Positions 10,584 to 21,787 of a stretch of 64,000 bases of DNA are shown here, piece by piece (the stretch's first letter is position 1; each line of letters opens with the position of its first letter). A program made the position numbers and the translations under genes. The notes under the pieces are model-generated. The model saw nothing but the letters and a program-made list of their open reading frames with translations. It searched no databases and had not been told where the DNA came from. The stretch is from Heterobasidion occidentale (Eukaryota; Basidiomycota; Agaricomycetes; Russulales; Bondarzewiaceae): positions 186,001 to 250,000 of the forward strand of contig JBCAQO010000002.1 of the NCBI GenBank assembly GCA_039111635.1, read 5' to 3'.

Positions 10584-12254
10584 TACAAGTCTTCGGTGTT
10601 TGGCAGGGGCGCCAACGGTGGGGGGCGGCTCCCTTGGATGTTTCTCGTCGAAGGTAGGGATGACGCGAGTGGGATACCCTGTCCAGTTGGCGGTGTCGAT
10701 CATGTGCTCCAACGTCTGTTTGTGGTACCCATATTCTTCGGCCGCGCGATCCATCTGCAAACGGAGCTGACGAGATTGTGCGCGGTGTCTGTCATAGTCC
10801 CGTATAAAGCCGCGCGCCGTAACATCCGTTCTCTGTCTAATGCTCGTGATTGGACATCCCACGACGACATGGCCGGTGCGTCCGCACTCCCAGCAGGAAC
10901 GGGTTTCGGGTTCGGAGGGTGAAGGAGGTGGGAGAGTTGGCGGGGTAGGCCAGACGTTTTCTGAATCCATTGCGTCCGCGGGCCATCCTTCGTCTGTCGC
11001 GACAGGAACGTCCGGAGACTGGGGGGAGGCTTCGTCGACAACGATAGGATGGGTGAGGTCGTTGCCGAGTAGGGGGGGGGATGGGGGCACAGCAGGGGAT
11101 GACGGGGGTGGTACCGGTAACGGGCGAAGTACTTGGCGATCCCTGACGACTTGTTCGGGGTCGTAAGGGGGGCTGCTGGGCCGCATAAACTCGGCGGTTT
11201 CCTCGTCTGTGGGTCGAAAGGGCTCGGCGGCTGGGAGTTCGGGTTCTGGAACCACCGGGGGGTCGATGATCATAGGTTCTTCGATGCTGATCCGATGAAA
11301 ACCCGGTTCTCGTATGTCCGGTTTTGTCATAACCCAGGGCCTGATGTTATCTTCCGGGACGCTTCCGCCGGGCCAGTAGCTTGCAATGGGGTGATGTCCG
11401 CGGCTGTTCAGAGGGAAAGAGCGAGTTGGCAATAGTCCTTTAGGGACGTATTCTTCAATCTCTAGACGTGCTCCATTATGCCCTGTTAAACGAAACCACC
11501 TGATCGTGTTTTCCTTGTAGCGGATCCGAGCCAGTACGTCGAGCCAATTCGGTATAGTGTGTGTCTGGATGAAGACCGAGCTGCTGGTAAAGATCCCGCC
11601 CAGCCTGAAGTTAATCATGTCGTTGCGGATGGCAGGGAGATTTATTAACCCCTTCATACGATAGGAGGTGACGGTGAGATTGGAAAGGAGGATGGACTGG
11701 TGCTGGGTGAGTGGTCCGGAGAATACTTGATAAGCTTGCGCCCAGACTGCCTGCTGTAAATAGAAAAGGGACGTGCGAGGATCCTTTAAACCCGGCTGGT
11801 TCAAGATGATGGGGGCCTCGTCCTCGGCCAGCGTAATGTGGTATATACTGTTGTTCGTTTCTAGATCCTGGTAGAGGCGGAGGTCGTGAAGGGGGTTGGG
11901 GAGGGCACGGATGCGGAAACGAGGGTTTTCGTTGTGAACGGCGAAAATCAACGGAGGGACAGCGATGTGGGCGTTCGTCATTTCGGCTGGAAAGCGGGGA
12001 ATGACAAACTCCGTGAGGGGGTCAGCGACGGGAACGCCTTCCGCAGGAATGTCGTCCTCGTTATCGTATTCTGAGTCCGTGTCGTCTACGAGCGTGGGTG
12101 TGGTGGTGGAAGGGGAGACCGTGCGGAGGATGAATGGGTTGGGGGAGGAAGGGTTGGAAGCATGAGGGGAGGTTGTGGCAGAAGTCATTCTGATGTTACT
12201 GAGGATGTAGCGTGGGGAGTGAGCTAAGAGGAGTTGTGCAGGGGCGAGGGACAT
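10581..12254 (-). CDS. Post-pol ORF of element B with a CCHC zinc knuckle (557 aa)
   Basis: This uninterrupted frame from ATG 12252-12254 (alternative ATG at 12186-12188) ends 12 bp before the 3' LTR. That is where env lies in retroviruses, but no signal peptide or membrane segment is visible. The N-terminal 300 residues look globular, with mixed hydrophobic and charged segments. Residues of about 320-450 are Pro/Ser/Glu rich, and a CX2CX4HX4C finger (CWECGRTGHVVVGC) follows near residue 460. The tail is basic and rich in His and Arg. A CCHC finger suggests nucleic-acid binding, like a second gag-like protein. It is the only fully open gene besides gag in this element. The function is unknown. 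Confidence 0.75.
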   Translation of the reverse strand: MSLAPAQLLLAHSPRYILSNIRMTSATTSPHASNPSSPNPFILRTVSPSTTTPTLVDDTDSEYDNEDDIPAEGVPVADPLTEFVIPRFPAEMTNAHIAVPPLIFAVHNENPRFRIRALPNPLHDLRLYQDLETNNSIYHITLAEDEAPIILNQPGLKDPRTSLFYLQQAVWAQAYQVFSGPLTQHQSILLSNLTVTSYRMKGLINLPAIRNDMINFRLGGIFTSSSVFIQTHTIPNWLDVLARIRYKENTIRWFRLTGHNGARLEIEEYVPKGLLPTRSFPLNSRGHHPIASYWPGGSVPEDNIRPWVMTKPDIREPGFHRISIEEPMIIDPPVVPEPELPAAEPFRPTDEETAEFMRPSSPPYDPEQVVRDRQVLRPLPVPPPSSPAVPPSPPLLGNDLTHPIVVDEASPQSPDVPVATDEGWPADAMDSENVWPTPPTLPPPSPSEPETRSCWECGRTGHVVVGCPITSIRQRTDVTARGFIRDYDRHRAQSRQLRLQMDRAAEEYGYHKQTLEHMIDTANWTGYPTRVIPTFDEKHPREPPPTVGAPAKHRRLV

Positions 12255-12449
12255 TCAATGGTAGCTGGGATGCTGAGAAACGTCTCTGCCTGACGTGGTG
12301 TGTCTTTTATACAGCTGAGGAGATGCCAATGGTGGCAGCGGCGTGCAGAGATCCGAGGACAAGGGCGATAGCGATGGAGACAGCGGTGAGAGCAAGAGTC
12401 GCGACGACGGTATAAACGGCTACTGTGGATAAAGTGGGGTCGAAAGGGG

Positions 12450-15400
12450 TCATAGCCGTTTTCCTGGCCATGCCAATCCTCGGTTGGTCTGCTTTTGTAG
12501 CTCCTGGTATGCTTGAGTCCGCCAATTAGAGTTGTCCGATCGCTCTTGCTGTAGCTTTGATCGAGACGAGTCTATATTGGGCTTCTTTGGCTGCGCTTCT
12601 TGATCGTTGATCGTTGGTGGTGGCACTTTTGATCGAGGAACCAGGGGCGGCCTCTTTAGCTGCGTCATTCGTTTGTTGATCTCTTCCATGATCTGGGGGA
12701 TGGCTAATCCTGTGGCGAGAAGCTTCTTTCCGATCGGATGCTTCTCGAGCTTCTTTCTGATTTGATCTTCTTCGGCTATTCTGTTGAGTTCTAATTCGAT
12801 CACCAGGGCCAGAATGGAGGCTTCCATTCCTTTGACTGCTCGAGGGTGCCGGCGGTAGAAGTCCTTTATGGCCTCTTGTGCATTAGTGACATTTGCCGCG
12901 GCTTCCCAAGAGTTGTCTGATTCCGGGTAGCCCTTCCATTTGATCAGGTACTGCAGGATCTTCCATCGTCCGAAGCGTCTGGCTCCGACAATGGCTTCGA
13001 CTTCGAATTCTTCTTGCCCTTCGATCAGGTCCAGAGCCGGTTTAGGGTAGTTCGGACCATAGACCTTGTTTTCCTTGTAGGGCGTGAGTCGACTAGCATG
13101 GAAGACGTCGTGAATGCGCTTCCAGCTGTTGGGCAGTTTCAACCTGAAGTTGACATTTCCTATGGTGTCAATGATTTCAAATGGCCCAAAGTGTTTGGGT
13201 CTCAGTTTCTCTGATGGGTGATCGGTGTGGATGTTCTTCCCATCGAGCCATACTTGATCTCCTTTCTTGAAAGGCGGCAAGTCCGTTCCAAAACGGTCGT
13301 GCTGTATCCTCATGGCTTCGGCTGCTATTTCGAGGCTGGCTTGTGCTTCCTTCCTAGCACGTTGCAGAGCTTCGAGGCGAGCGTCGGCGGTGGGGACATT
13401 CGTGTTTCCGATGATGGCTGGGTAAGCCCGTGGTTGATATCCATGGAGAAGTTCAAATGGTGACTTCTGCGTGGCTGAGTGCTGATGGGTGTTGTGGGCG
13501 TATTCTGCATAGGGGATTAGTCCGGCCCAATCGTCTTGTGAAGAGCTGCAAAATGCTCTTAGATATTGTTCTAGTTCCTGATTCATTCGTTCCGTAGCCC
13601 CGTCCGTCTGCGGGTGATAGGCTGTGCTTAAAGCTGATTTGATTCCTAATTCTTTGAGCAGGGCTTGCGCTACTTTTGAAGCAAATTGAGTTCCTCTATC
13701 CGATATGATTTTATCTGGCAGTCCATAGCGTCTCCAGGTGTTTTCTAGTAAGATTTTGGCTGTTCCATCAGAGTCGATAGTTTTCAGGCATGGAGTGATT
13801 ACTGCGGTTTTGGTGAATCGATCGGTTACTACATGTAGCGAGTCGTATCCGTTTGATTCTGGTAGATCTGTAATGAAATCCATGGTTATTGTTCCGAAGG
13901 GTCGATCTGGGATTTCTGTTGGTTGTAAGGGTACCATGGTAGGATGTGTGTCGTTCTTGGTGGATTGACAGATGGCGCATCCTTCCACATATTGGTGAAC
14001 TGTGTTTGATATTCCTGGCCAAGTAAATTCCTGTCCGACTAAGGCTAGAGTTCCTCTTTGTCCTGGATGTCCTGCTGCTAGATTGTCATGGTTTAATTTG
14101 ATGATATCTTGGCGAAGTTGTTCGTTCCGGGGAACATATATTTTTCCTCGGTGAAGGACCAACCCTTCTTCTTCGTTCCATTCTTGTAAACCTTTCTTCA
14201 TGTTCCGAGGTCCTAAGGTTTTAATCTTGTTATAGGGTTTTCTAATAGCCATTCGTCTTTCCTGTTTTCTTCAATGATTTGTTTCCGGAGGTCCTCGTCT
14301 ATTATGGTAACGCCTCCTCGTCCGGTTGCCCTAATGTGAAATATTTGATGAGGGTCCCAACTGTTGTCTGTATTGATGGCATTGATTTCTGCGAAGGGTC
14401 TTCGGATCTTTTCTGTGTTATTGAAAAGTTTGGGCTCCAAGAGTGTTTCGCCTGAATTGTCAAATTCCACCCCCTTTTTATGGTCTGGACGCCGTGACAG
14501 ACCGTCGGATTTATTAGTGACTCCTGCCTTGTGCGTCAACTTGTAGTCGAAACGCGAGAGGTAGAGTGACCATCGTGCTTGTCGACGGTTTAGTTTCTGG
14601 CTTGAACGGAACCATTCGAGGTTCTTGTGGTCCGTCTAGACGTCTACCGGGTGGTCGGCGCCCTCCAAATAGTGTCGCCAAACTTCAAAAGCTCGAACGA
14701 CTGCCAGCAACTCTTTATCGTAGATCGGGTAGTTGCGTTCTGTTGGTGAGAGCGACTTGGAGATATAAGCACATGGGTGCCATTTTCCATCTTTGGCGAC
14801 TTGTGATAAAACTGCTCCGGTGGCGAAGTCGGAAGCGTCGCATTCAATGCGAAACGGGTTCCTTGTGTCTGGCATAACAAGCACCGGAGATTCTGTAAAT
14901 ATTCGCTTTAGCGTTTGAAACGCTTCTTCGCATGCTGGTGTCCAATCCCAGGTGCGTTCCTTCTGTGTTAACTCAAATAGCGGTCGTGCTATTTTAGAGT
15001 AATCTTTGATAAACCTGCGATAAAAGTTGCAAAACCCTAAAATGATTGCACTTCTTTGACTTTTCCCGGTGTTGGCCAGTCCATAATGCCGGCCACTTTG
15101 ATCGGGTCCATTTCTAGGTGTCCGTGTGATATAACATATCCCAGGTAGTCAATTTTCTTCTTGTGGAAGTGGCACTTTGAGGGTTGTAGATACAGATCGT
15201 TGTCCTGTAAAATCTGTAAAACCTTTCGCACCGTCTTGATGTGATCATCCAGCGTTTTGGAGAATACTAGGATGTCGTCCATATAGATTGCTACTAATCC
15301 GGCGTAGATGAGGTCTTTGAAGAGTGCATTCATCATTGTTTGAAATGTTGCCGGCGAGTTGGTTAATCCAAAGAACATGACCAGGGGTTCGTACATTCCT

Positions 15401-16967
15401 AGATTGGTGACAAACGCTGCTAGTTTCTCACTTCCTTCCTTCATGCGTATGTTGTTATATCCTGTGTCGACGTCCATTAATGAGAAGTATGCTGCTTCGG
15501 CCAGAAGGTCTAATAATTCTTGAATTATCGGTAACGGGTACTTGTTTTTGATTGTTACTTCATTGAGTTTGCGATAATCCATTACTGGTCGTAGTTTCCC
15601 GTTCTTTTTCTTGATGAAGAAGAATGGGGATGCCATGTGCGATTTGGATTCTCTGATGAATCCTTTCTGAAGGTTTTCGTCTATGAATTTCTTGAGTTCC
15701 ACTTGCTCGCCCGGACTGAGGCTGTATAGCTTGGGTTTGAGCGAGTGATCCATTCCTTCCTTGATTTCTATGTTGTGATCCCAAGGTCGAGAGGGTGGGA
15801 ATTGTCCTTTTGGTCGACCTTCGAAAACCTTCCTATAATTCCAGTATTCCTTCGGCACTATTTCTTCGAAGGATAGTTCGGGTTTCCCTTTGGCGGCTTC
15901 TTCTGCAAGTCTTTGCGAGTTAGTGTGCTTTGTTTGTTTCCCTGTCGGTGCTTTGGCAGGTTTGCTTCCTTGAGCCGGTGTATTGGCATATGGAAGTTCC
16001 GTGGTTTCGGCGCGATATATATCGGCGCCTTCTTCGGAGTCGTTGTATAATTCCAGTGCCTGTAATGTTCCTGTATCCAGGCATCTAACAAGATAGACTC
16101 CATCTTCTTCCAGATCCTTGGAGGGAAGTGCCGGAAGTCCGTCACCGTCCTCCGGAACGTCTTCTTCAGCCCATGTCGGAACCTTGTAATTTCTGGTTCG
16201 GGCCTTCAGACGTTCGGCATTCAACCTTCGAGTTGCGAACTCCGGACTTGTAGGTATTGTCCGCGGATGTGGTACTGTGGTGTTTCCCACTTTCCGGCCT
16301 GGTACTGCTTTTCCCGGCTTTTGCACTGGTATTGAGTAGTCGCCCTTTTGCGGTACTGTTTCCATGCGCCGTATGCTCGGTTTGGGACGTCCTGGTTTTC
16401 TTGTAGCTCTTCTAGCTTTTACCGGTCCTCCTTTTATTTGGCAGGAGGGCGGGCATCTGGTAAAGTGCAGCCCGTAGGCATGCCAGTCGACTTCCGGGTT
16501 ATGTTCTAATAACCAGTCGGTTCCTAAAATGACGTCCTCTTTTCCTATTTCCGCGATATAGAATCTTGCGGATTCTGTATGCGACCCCCCTTTTTCGCCT
16601 AGAACCTGTAGTTTGAGTTTGGCGAATCGTGTAATAGGTCCTCCCTTGAACTCGGTGTTCTGGACCGTACTGACTGGGATAGGGGTGGGGGTTTTATGCG
16701 TAGTGATTCGATGCGCTTCTACGAAGCGAGGGTGCATGAAGATTCCAGTGGCTCCACTGTCCACTAGTGCCTGTGTAGCAGCTTTTCTATTCTTGCCTAT
16801 GAGCATTGTCTCGAGTCGGAGGGATGGTGCACCATGTGATTTCATTTCCGAAAGATACAATACATCTGGATGTCCATGCTCTTGGTCAGCATCTTTACTG
16901 GCCAGAGGAGCGTACCGATTTCCTGCAAGAATCCTACTCTCCACATCCGCTGCCGATGGGAGAGGCC
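12450..16967 (-). pseudogene. pol polyprotein of element B (protease, RT, RNase H, integrase, chromodomain), broken
   Basis: The frame follows gag in the -1 frame. Protease comes first with DSGATGIF and GTDWL. Next is RT with intact YMDD, then RNase H (ECDASDFATGAVLSQ). Integrase has the His/Cys finger (HPGQRG, CAICQSTKND) and catalytic Asp, Asp, Glu ([24 protein letters not shown]), and the chain ends in a chromodomain (QYLIKWKGYPESDNSWE). Breaks: a one-base loss near 15040 in the QSFLGF motif, a stop at about 14636-14640 where TGG of the VWTDH motif became TAG, and a frame shift near 14240. The integrase and chromodomain part (12450-14252) is one 600-codon frame. The element cannot make its own pol as it stands. 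Confidence 0.9.
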
Positions 16968-17987
16968 TTAAAAATTCTTCGAGTCGCTAAAGGCTCGAAC
17001 TTCCTCAATTTCTTCCATACTGAGTCCCATCATCATCTGGCGTATGTGGTTGACTCTGTTTTTTCCTTCTTCGACGTCTTCATCGTCGAATTGTCCTTCG
17101 TCCATTTCTGCTTCGCGCACTGGTCTGCGTCGAGGGGGCTGGAATCTTCTCTTGGGTCGCGAGGGACAGTTGCGCGCCATGTGCCCGGGCTTCTTGCAAA
17201 AGAAGCACTTGCCTTCTTTGGCAAGTCGATCTCTCTCCGCCGGGGTAAGCTTCTTGAAGCGAGTGCGAACTGCATCGGCCTCCATTTCTGCTGCGTCTAC
17301 ATCCATGGGTTCATATTGAGGCTCCCTATTGTGGCGCGGAGGTGCCCTTTCATCGTAAAAGGTCCGCGGCGTGTAGACTTGGAATTTGCCTTTCCGGAGG
17401 TCGTATGCCCTATCTCTTGCAATTCGCATCCTTTCATGCTTTTTTGCCTTCTCGACCAGTTCCTCCCAAGTTTCGTCCTTGGAAGGATCTTCATAAATTC
17501 CTTTTGCGAGTTCCCATTTTAATCCCCTCAAGAAGTGTGTCTTCTTGGTTTCTTCATCGACTCCGGCGAGAGCTGCGAGTTGTTCGAATAGCTGTAGATA
17601 GGTGTTAAAGGATTCCTTTCCTTGATTCACCCTGGCTAATTTATCTTGCGCATCTGCTTCTTTATTGAACTCCTCGAAGTCGGTTGCTATCTTTTTCCGA
17701 ACGGAAATATGGCCGTCGTATTCCTTCCAAGTGTATTGTGCCCAATCGTTCAGCGCGTTCCTGGCCTGAGTAAAGTTTCTGGCCCAGATCCCTGCAGACC
17801 CTTCCTTCATATACGAGAGAGCGTAAGCGATTTTGGCGAATTCATTTGCATAATCTTTTTGCCTGGCAAGGATCATCAGGTCGATTTCATGGAGGAATTG
17901 CTCCGTTCGCTTTCTGTTTCCATTGAAGGGAGAGGGTTTGGCCATAGCTGGTCCCTTGGACTCATTACTTCCAGGATCTGTCGGCAT
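16968..17987 (-). CDS. gag of element B
   Basis: This is an intact 339-codon frame starting MPTDPGSNESKG. The capsid-like part (retrotransposon gag family) covers about residues 20-190, with the typical segments FLHEIDLMI, AQYTWKEYDGH and HFLRGLKWELA. A zinc knuckle follows near residue 265 (CFFCKKPGHMARNC, CX2CX4HX4C), then an Arg/Pro-rich and acidic tail. It forms the virus-like particle shell and packages the element RNA. It starts inside the 3' end of the pre-gag ORF, and its stop at 16968-16970 lies on the presumed -1 shift site that leads into pol. The chosen ATG matches the start of the element A copy. Confidence 0.85.
   Translation of the reverse strand: MPTDPGSNESKGPAMAKPSPFNGNRKRTEQFLHEIDLMILARQKDYANEFAKIAYALSYMKEGSAGIWARNFTQARNALNDWAQYTWKEYDGHISVRKKIATDFEEFNKEADAQDKLARVNQGKESFNTYLQLFEQLAALAGVDEETKKTHFLRGLKWELAKGIYEDPSKDETWEELVEKAKKHERMRIARDRAYDLRKGKFQVYTPRTFYDERAPPRHNREPQYEPMDVDAAEMEADAVRTRFKKLTPAERDRLAKEGKCFFCKKPGHMARNCPSRPKRRFQPPRRRPVREAEMDEGQFDDEDVEEGKNRVNHIRQMMMGLSMEEIEEVRAFSDSKNF
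16971..16977 (-). promoter_or_regulatory. Candidate -1 ribosomal frameshift site between gag and pol (element B)
   Basis: Gag codons AAT TTT are followed at once by TAA, and pol is open in the -1 frame through this point (EEFLRP and onward). The heptamer G AAT TTT resembles the X XXY YYZ slip pattern. The same arrangement occurs in elements A (8301-8307) and C (49181-49187). Confidence 0.5.
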
Positions 17988-18029
17988 TGTATCGGGCGGG
18001 GGCTCTGGATCTCCAGGCGGTTCTGGATT

Positions 18030-19294
18030 GTTACCCGGTGTTTCAATATACCCTGACTCGGGGACTTGGTCCGATGTGGGGTTCGGAAGTCTGCTTGGGG
18101 AGTGGTTTCCTGTAAGGGGGATGCAACGGGTGTGTTTCTTCCAGGGATTCTACTTCCACTGGCTGTTTCTCTGGGTAGAGTATGTATGTGCGGTCTTGGC
18201 GAGTTACGATGCCTATCTGCTGGTGATTTAGGCTTGTCGAGGGGTTTCCTTGCGACGTAGTCCTTGACCTTAACTGTGTGTAGGCGTGGTCCTGCTTGGA
18301 CTTGCTTTCCTTCCCAGGTAAGGAATTCGTATCTACTTTCTCCTCGTTTGTGGAAGAATCCGGTGAGGGTTCCGGCGTAGTAGAAGTGTTTCTTGTTCTC
18401 GTCGTAATAAAGTTGATTTTCGTCGAAGTCCTCGGGTAAGTCTTCGTAGACTTCTGCTGGGTCTGTTCGGTAGCTGGGAGGGTATCCCGCGGGGATTTCG
18501 GCCGTGGTTTATTCTTTGAAGAAGAAGGGTACTGCCTGCCTTCTTCCAGCTTGTAGTGCTTCTTGGAGGTCTGGGTCCCTTTTGATAATTTCGTTGATGG
18601 AAATATCAATTTGGTCGATGAGTTCGATGATCTCGGAGAACGTGTGTCCTGAGATGAGGGTGCGGAGATGATAAGTTTTGTGGGCGAACTCTCCTCTTTG
18701 GATGATAAAAACGATCCCTTCAACTTTGGTTCTGTTTGGCGGAGAGTTAGGGGCTTCCAGTGTGTTTTCCTAGGTGGAGGAGAAGGTCCAGTGGATGAGG
18801 ATTGAGTAGTGGTCTCGGTTCTCCTGGTTCTTGACAAGCTCCTTTCGGATTCCGTCTTCGTTGACGTTCCTGGCAATGGTTCTTCTGAGATCGGCGATAA
18901 CGGCGATGGGGAAGTCGTCTGGTCTTCCGTCGTGTATCTCGACAGTGTTCTCGGATCTGACGACGTCGGGCTCTCCGTTGTCTGTGAGAGTAAACGGTGT
19001 CTTCGGTTCGTTGATAAAGCAAAGCCCGGAAAACTGGTATCCAGTTTTACTGAGGTCAATGAAGATTTTGGGTGATGCCTGTAGTCGAAATGTGGCTACT
19101 CCTGAATAGACCTTTCCTGGGTTTCGGTGCCTTGCAACTTCGATCGTGCCTGGATTATTGATCCTTCCTTGCAGGGTTCCTACTTGGTTTACCCTGGCTG
19201 CGGTTGCTAGAATGTTGTTTACGGATTGGAGAAAGAGTCGTTGCTGTTGGGGGTCCAGTTTGGAATAGGGTAGGGATAGGAGAGCTCGTTCAAG
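18030..19294 (-). pseudogene. Pre-gag ORF of element B, two stops, no ATG seen
   Basis: From the inner edge of the 5' LTR, one minus-strand frame reads LERALLSLPYSKLDPQQQRL and runs through about 140 codons to a TAG near 18775. It continues through a TAA near 18508 to the start of gag, overlapping gag in another frame. The peptide is well mixed and globular (for example GYQFSGLCFINEP, NRDHYSILIHWTFSS, TYHLRTLISGHTFSEIIEL, FYYAGTLTGFFHKRGESRYEF) and ends Pro/Arg/Ser rich. No ATG occurs in the first 150 codons, so a start within the LTR joined by splicing, a non-ATG start, or decay is needed. The matching part in element A supports that it is real. No family is recognised. Confidence 0.6.
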
Positions 19295-20128
19295 TGTTAG
19301 GTCGGAGACCTATCACGTGCACCGATGCACGAAGGGGTCCCTAGGCTAAACCTCCACTGGTTCGTATAATCGTAGACTCCAACGGATAAAGACGATGGAT
19401 CGTCTTTGGGCTCTTTCGAGGAACTCGGGGTCGCTGTCGGCTTGGTTCTCGAATAGATTGAGAAGGTGATCTTCGAGGTCTTCTCGATGATGAGGAGGAA
19501 CCGGATGATCTTCTCCTGTCCAACAGATGACACGAGGGGGTGTCCAGCTGAGAACTCGGAAGGCAGCTAATCCGGTATAGAAGCGGATGAGTAGAGGGAG
19601 GGGAGGGAAGGGAGACGAGTCCAGTGCTTCGTCAGACCGTGCAAAGAGTTTCTCAGATCTGACAGAGATCACGAAGCGTGGGCTAGGAAGGTAGCCAGAC
19701 GCCGGGTGCAGTGCAGAGATCGAGTGTATTACAGGTGAACGAGCTGAGCTTCTTAGAAGCTCATCTCGGCTAATATACAAAGAAGTATCTAGGGCAGGAT
19801 CACGATCTGGTCTGTGCGCTTCTCAGGTACCGAAGCCAATGATCGAGATCTGTAAGCTAGAATGCGTCATCGACCTGTCATATAACTAAATATAGTAACT
19901 GGATCACTAATGTCTGTTCGCATCTCCGATCGATCAGGAACCAGGAACTGGGGTCAGGAACTAATGTCTATCCACATCAAGAATCAGGAACTGGGAGTCA
20001 GCGTTCATGCGTCAGCATGTAAATGGTAAGGAGTCAAGGAAAACGGTCCGAGTCCAAACATGAGTCCGAAGCACTTGACCAGCCCGTCGGTCCACGTGCA
20101 AAGCACGTGTTAGGACGCGGTCCTAACA
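19295..20128 (-). repeat. 5' LTR of element B
   Basis: This 834-bp LTR is the direct repeat of 9736-10569, with TGTTAG...CTAACA termini. It drives minus-strand transcription. Its TATA region (19771-19780) reads TTGTATATTA instead of the TATAAATA of the other copy. It ends exactly where the COG3 exon begins at 20129. Confidence 0.9.
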
Positions 20129-21743
20129 GTCCTCGCCCGAGGCGAAGAACGACCTATGGAGTTCGAATTCGTCCGTGCATAGCTGCTTGAGATAGCTGCA
20201 GCCGGCTCGTGTCTAGCACGCATACATCGATGAATTTGTAAATATCAACAAGCTCCCTCAAAAAAGTTGATAAATAGTGAAAGCATAGATGACTCACCAA
20301 CTCGACCACCTCAGCCCTCCCAGGCTCCAGTCCTTTCACCTCCTCCGCGATTCTAGCTACCAACAAGCTCCTCCGAGCGCTGAAGTATGCAACATGGCAC
20401 TCATCGAGGAGGGAAGACAGAGATGCCGGGTGTGCCGCGGCACGGTGCTCGAGCTCAGAGAGGAGCGGGGACAAGGTGGCAGCGACGGTTGCGAAACGTG
20501 TATAGAGCAGGTGATACTGGGCAGTAGGGGACACGTCCTGTGAGGTTAGACCGTCATGCGTGAGACGGTCATGTAAGTGAAGAACAGGTTAGCAAACAGC
20601 TTAGATTCATAGAGAAGACTGCAACCACACATTCTCACCAAGTCGCCTCGCGTCATCCTGCGCGAGCGCGCGAAGCAAACCAACGGCGTACATCTTGACG
20701 AGGGTCATAGCACGTGTCATGCATTGCTCAAAACGGAGAAGGTAGATGTCTGCTTCCTTGTAATGGCGCTGTTCTAGAAAGAACCAGCGCGTAAATGTGA
20801 GACTCAGTGTGAAAATGATTGGGAGAGAGACCATACGTGACCCTTCAGAAACTCTATGCACACATCGACACGCTCGACCATATACAAAAAGTCCGTTTGA
20901 AGGACGAGAGCCTCACCCGGATGGTTGAGCTTGCGGGTCGCGTGCTCGAGCTCGGCGAAGTAGTTGAGGCGGGCGCCAAGTGTGTCTTGCAGCTCGAGGA
21001 GGGCATCCTGATCGTATGAAGTCATCATCAGCCGCAAACATATTGATATGCCAGATGATTCTGATAAAAAAGCAGGAGAAATCCAGAGATAGAGAATGTG
21101 TTGTGCGGATTAACAGACTAACCCGTTCCTCCAACAACCTCTCGCACGCCTCCTTCATACTCTCGCCTCCCTCCTCAACGCGTCTCCACTCTTCCATCAT
21201 CCTTGTTATCTCCTGATCGACCTCCTCCTCTCTCTCGACCAGTCGATCGCACAAGTCGAGGTGCCGCGCGAGCGCAGCGAGATGGGCGCGGAAGTGAGCC
21301 TCCTGTCCATGAGCGATGGTGCGGTCGAGAGAGGCGTGCCAGTCGTAGAATTGTTCCGGAGTGCGAATTGGGTGTGGTGGGTGTAGATGTGAGACTTGGA
21401 ATTGGGAAGAAGGAGTTGGGGTAGATGGGCGGGACGATGGGAGTTTTGAAGGCAATGAGGCAAGCGGCATGGACGGACGGGATGGACCAGCCTCGTTTTG
21501 TGGGAACTGGAAACAAAGTGAGCGACACGAAGGCATTGAAGATGCCAGACGCACTCTGAACATGCTAGACGATTTCTCGACAGTAGCTTTCACGGCGGCA
21601 ACACTCTTTAGCTGCACGTCGCTTAGCGGGGCCAGCGCCTCCCACTGCTTGACGCTGATTGTCGCGTGTGTTTGTGCAGGAGCAGATACCGGTGCCCGCC
21701 GCAGTATCCCGTGCGCACTGGCATTGGCCAATGTCGTGGACAT
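20129..21743 (-). pseudogene. COG3: COG3 (Golgi tethering complex subunit), 5' part cut by an LTR
   Basis: The minus strand encodes the start of a COG3/Sec34-like protein, a subunit of the conserved oligomeric Golgi complex that tethers retrograde vesicles. ATG at 21741-21743; exons about 21743-21555, 21506-21123, 21007-20837, 20768-20639, 20537-20298 and 20212-20129, with GT...AG introns of 48-115 bp. Diagnostic text includes EQFYDWHASLDR, LGARLNYFAELEHATRKLN, KEADIYLLRFEQCMTRAM, AQYHLLYTRFATVAATL and SYLKQLCTDEFELHRSFF. The coding sequence stops dead at the LTR of element B, so the C-terminal half is gone. The exon 4 to exon 5 junction is one base out of frame with the obvious sites, here and in the second copy. 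Confidence 0.75.
20313..21627. repeat. Left arm of a 1.3 kb inverted repeat
   Basis: The reverse complement of this segment is nearly identical to 26305-27606, including introns, with only scattered mismatches. The arms are separated by about 4.7 kb that holds ELP6, FAP1 and flippase fragments. Homology stops abruptly at both ends. Confidence 0.85.
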
Positions 21744-21787
21744 CGTTGTCGGCAGCGAGGAGTGTGTGGCGTGACGTCACCTTACCT

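Larger units (their letters stand above)
9736..20128 (-). mobile_element. Element B: Ty3/gypsy retrotransposon, 10.4 kb, with two LTRs
   Basis: Two direct 834-bp LTRs (9736-10569 and 19295-20128) bracket an internal region read on the minus strand as pre-gag ORF, gag, pol and a post-pol ORF. A polypurine tract adjoins the left LTR, which makes it the 3' LTR. The LTRs differ at a few percent of sites where I compared them, so the insertion is not recent. The flanking five bases (CTGTT on the left, GTCCT on the right) do not match. The left flank is element A and the right flank is a COG3 exon, so at least one end was rearranged after insertion. Confidence 0.9.

Noticed and set aside
18043..19059. 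338-codon Ser/Thr/Pro-rich minus-strand ORF as the pre-gag gene
   Set aside because: The neighbouring frame over the same interval gives a better mixed, globular peptide, extends to the LTR edge and matches the element A relic. The Ser-rich frame is its shadow.
19346..19780. 144-codon ORF inside the LTR of element B
   Set aside because: No ATG starts it (only TTG or GTG), and the frame closes before the internal region. The second LTR keeps it mostly open but that follows from recent common origin.
20129..21743. Functional COG3 gene
   Set aside because: The reading stops at an LTR with only the N-terminal half present, and one exon junction is out of frame.
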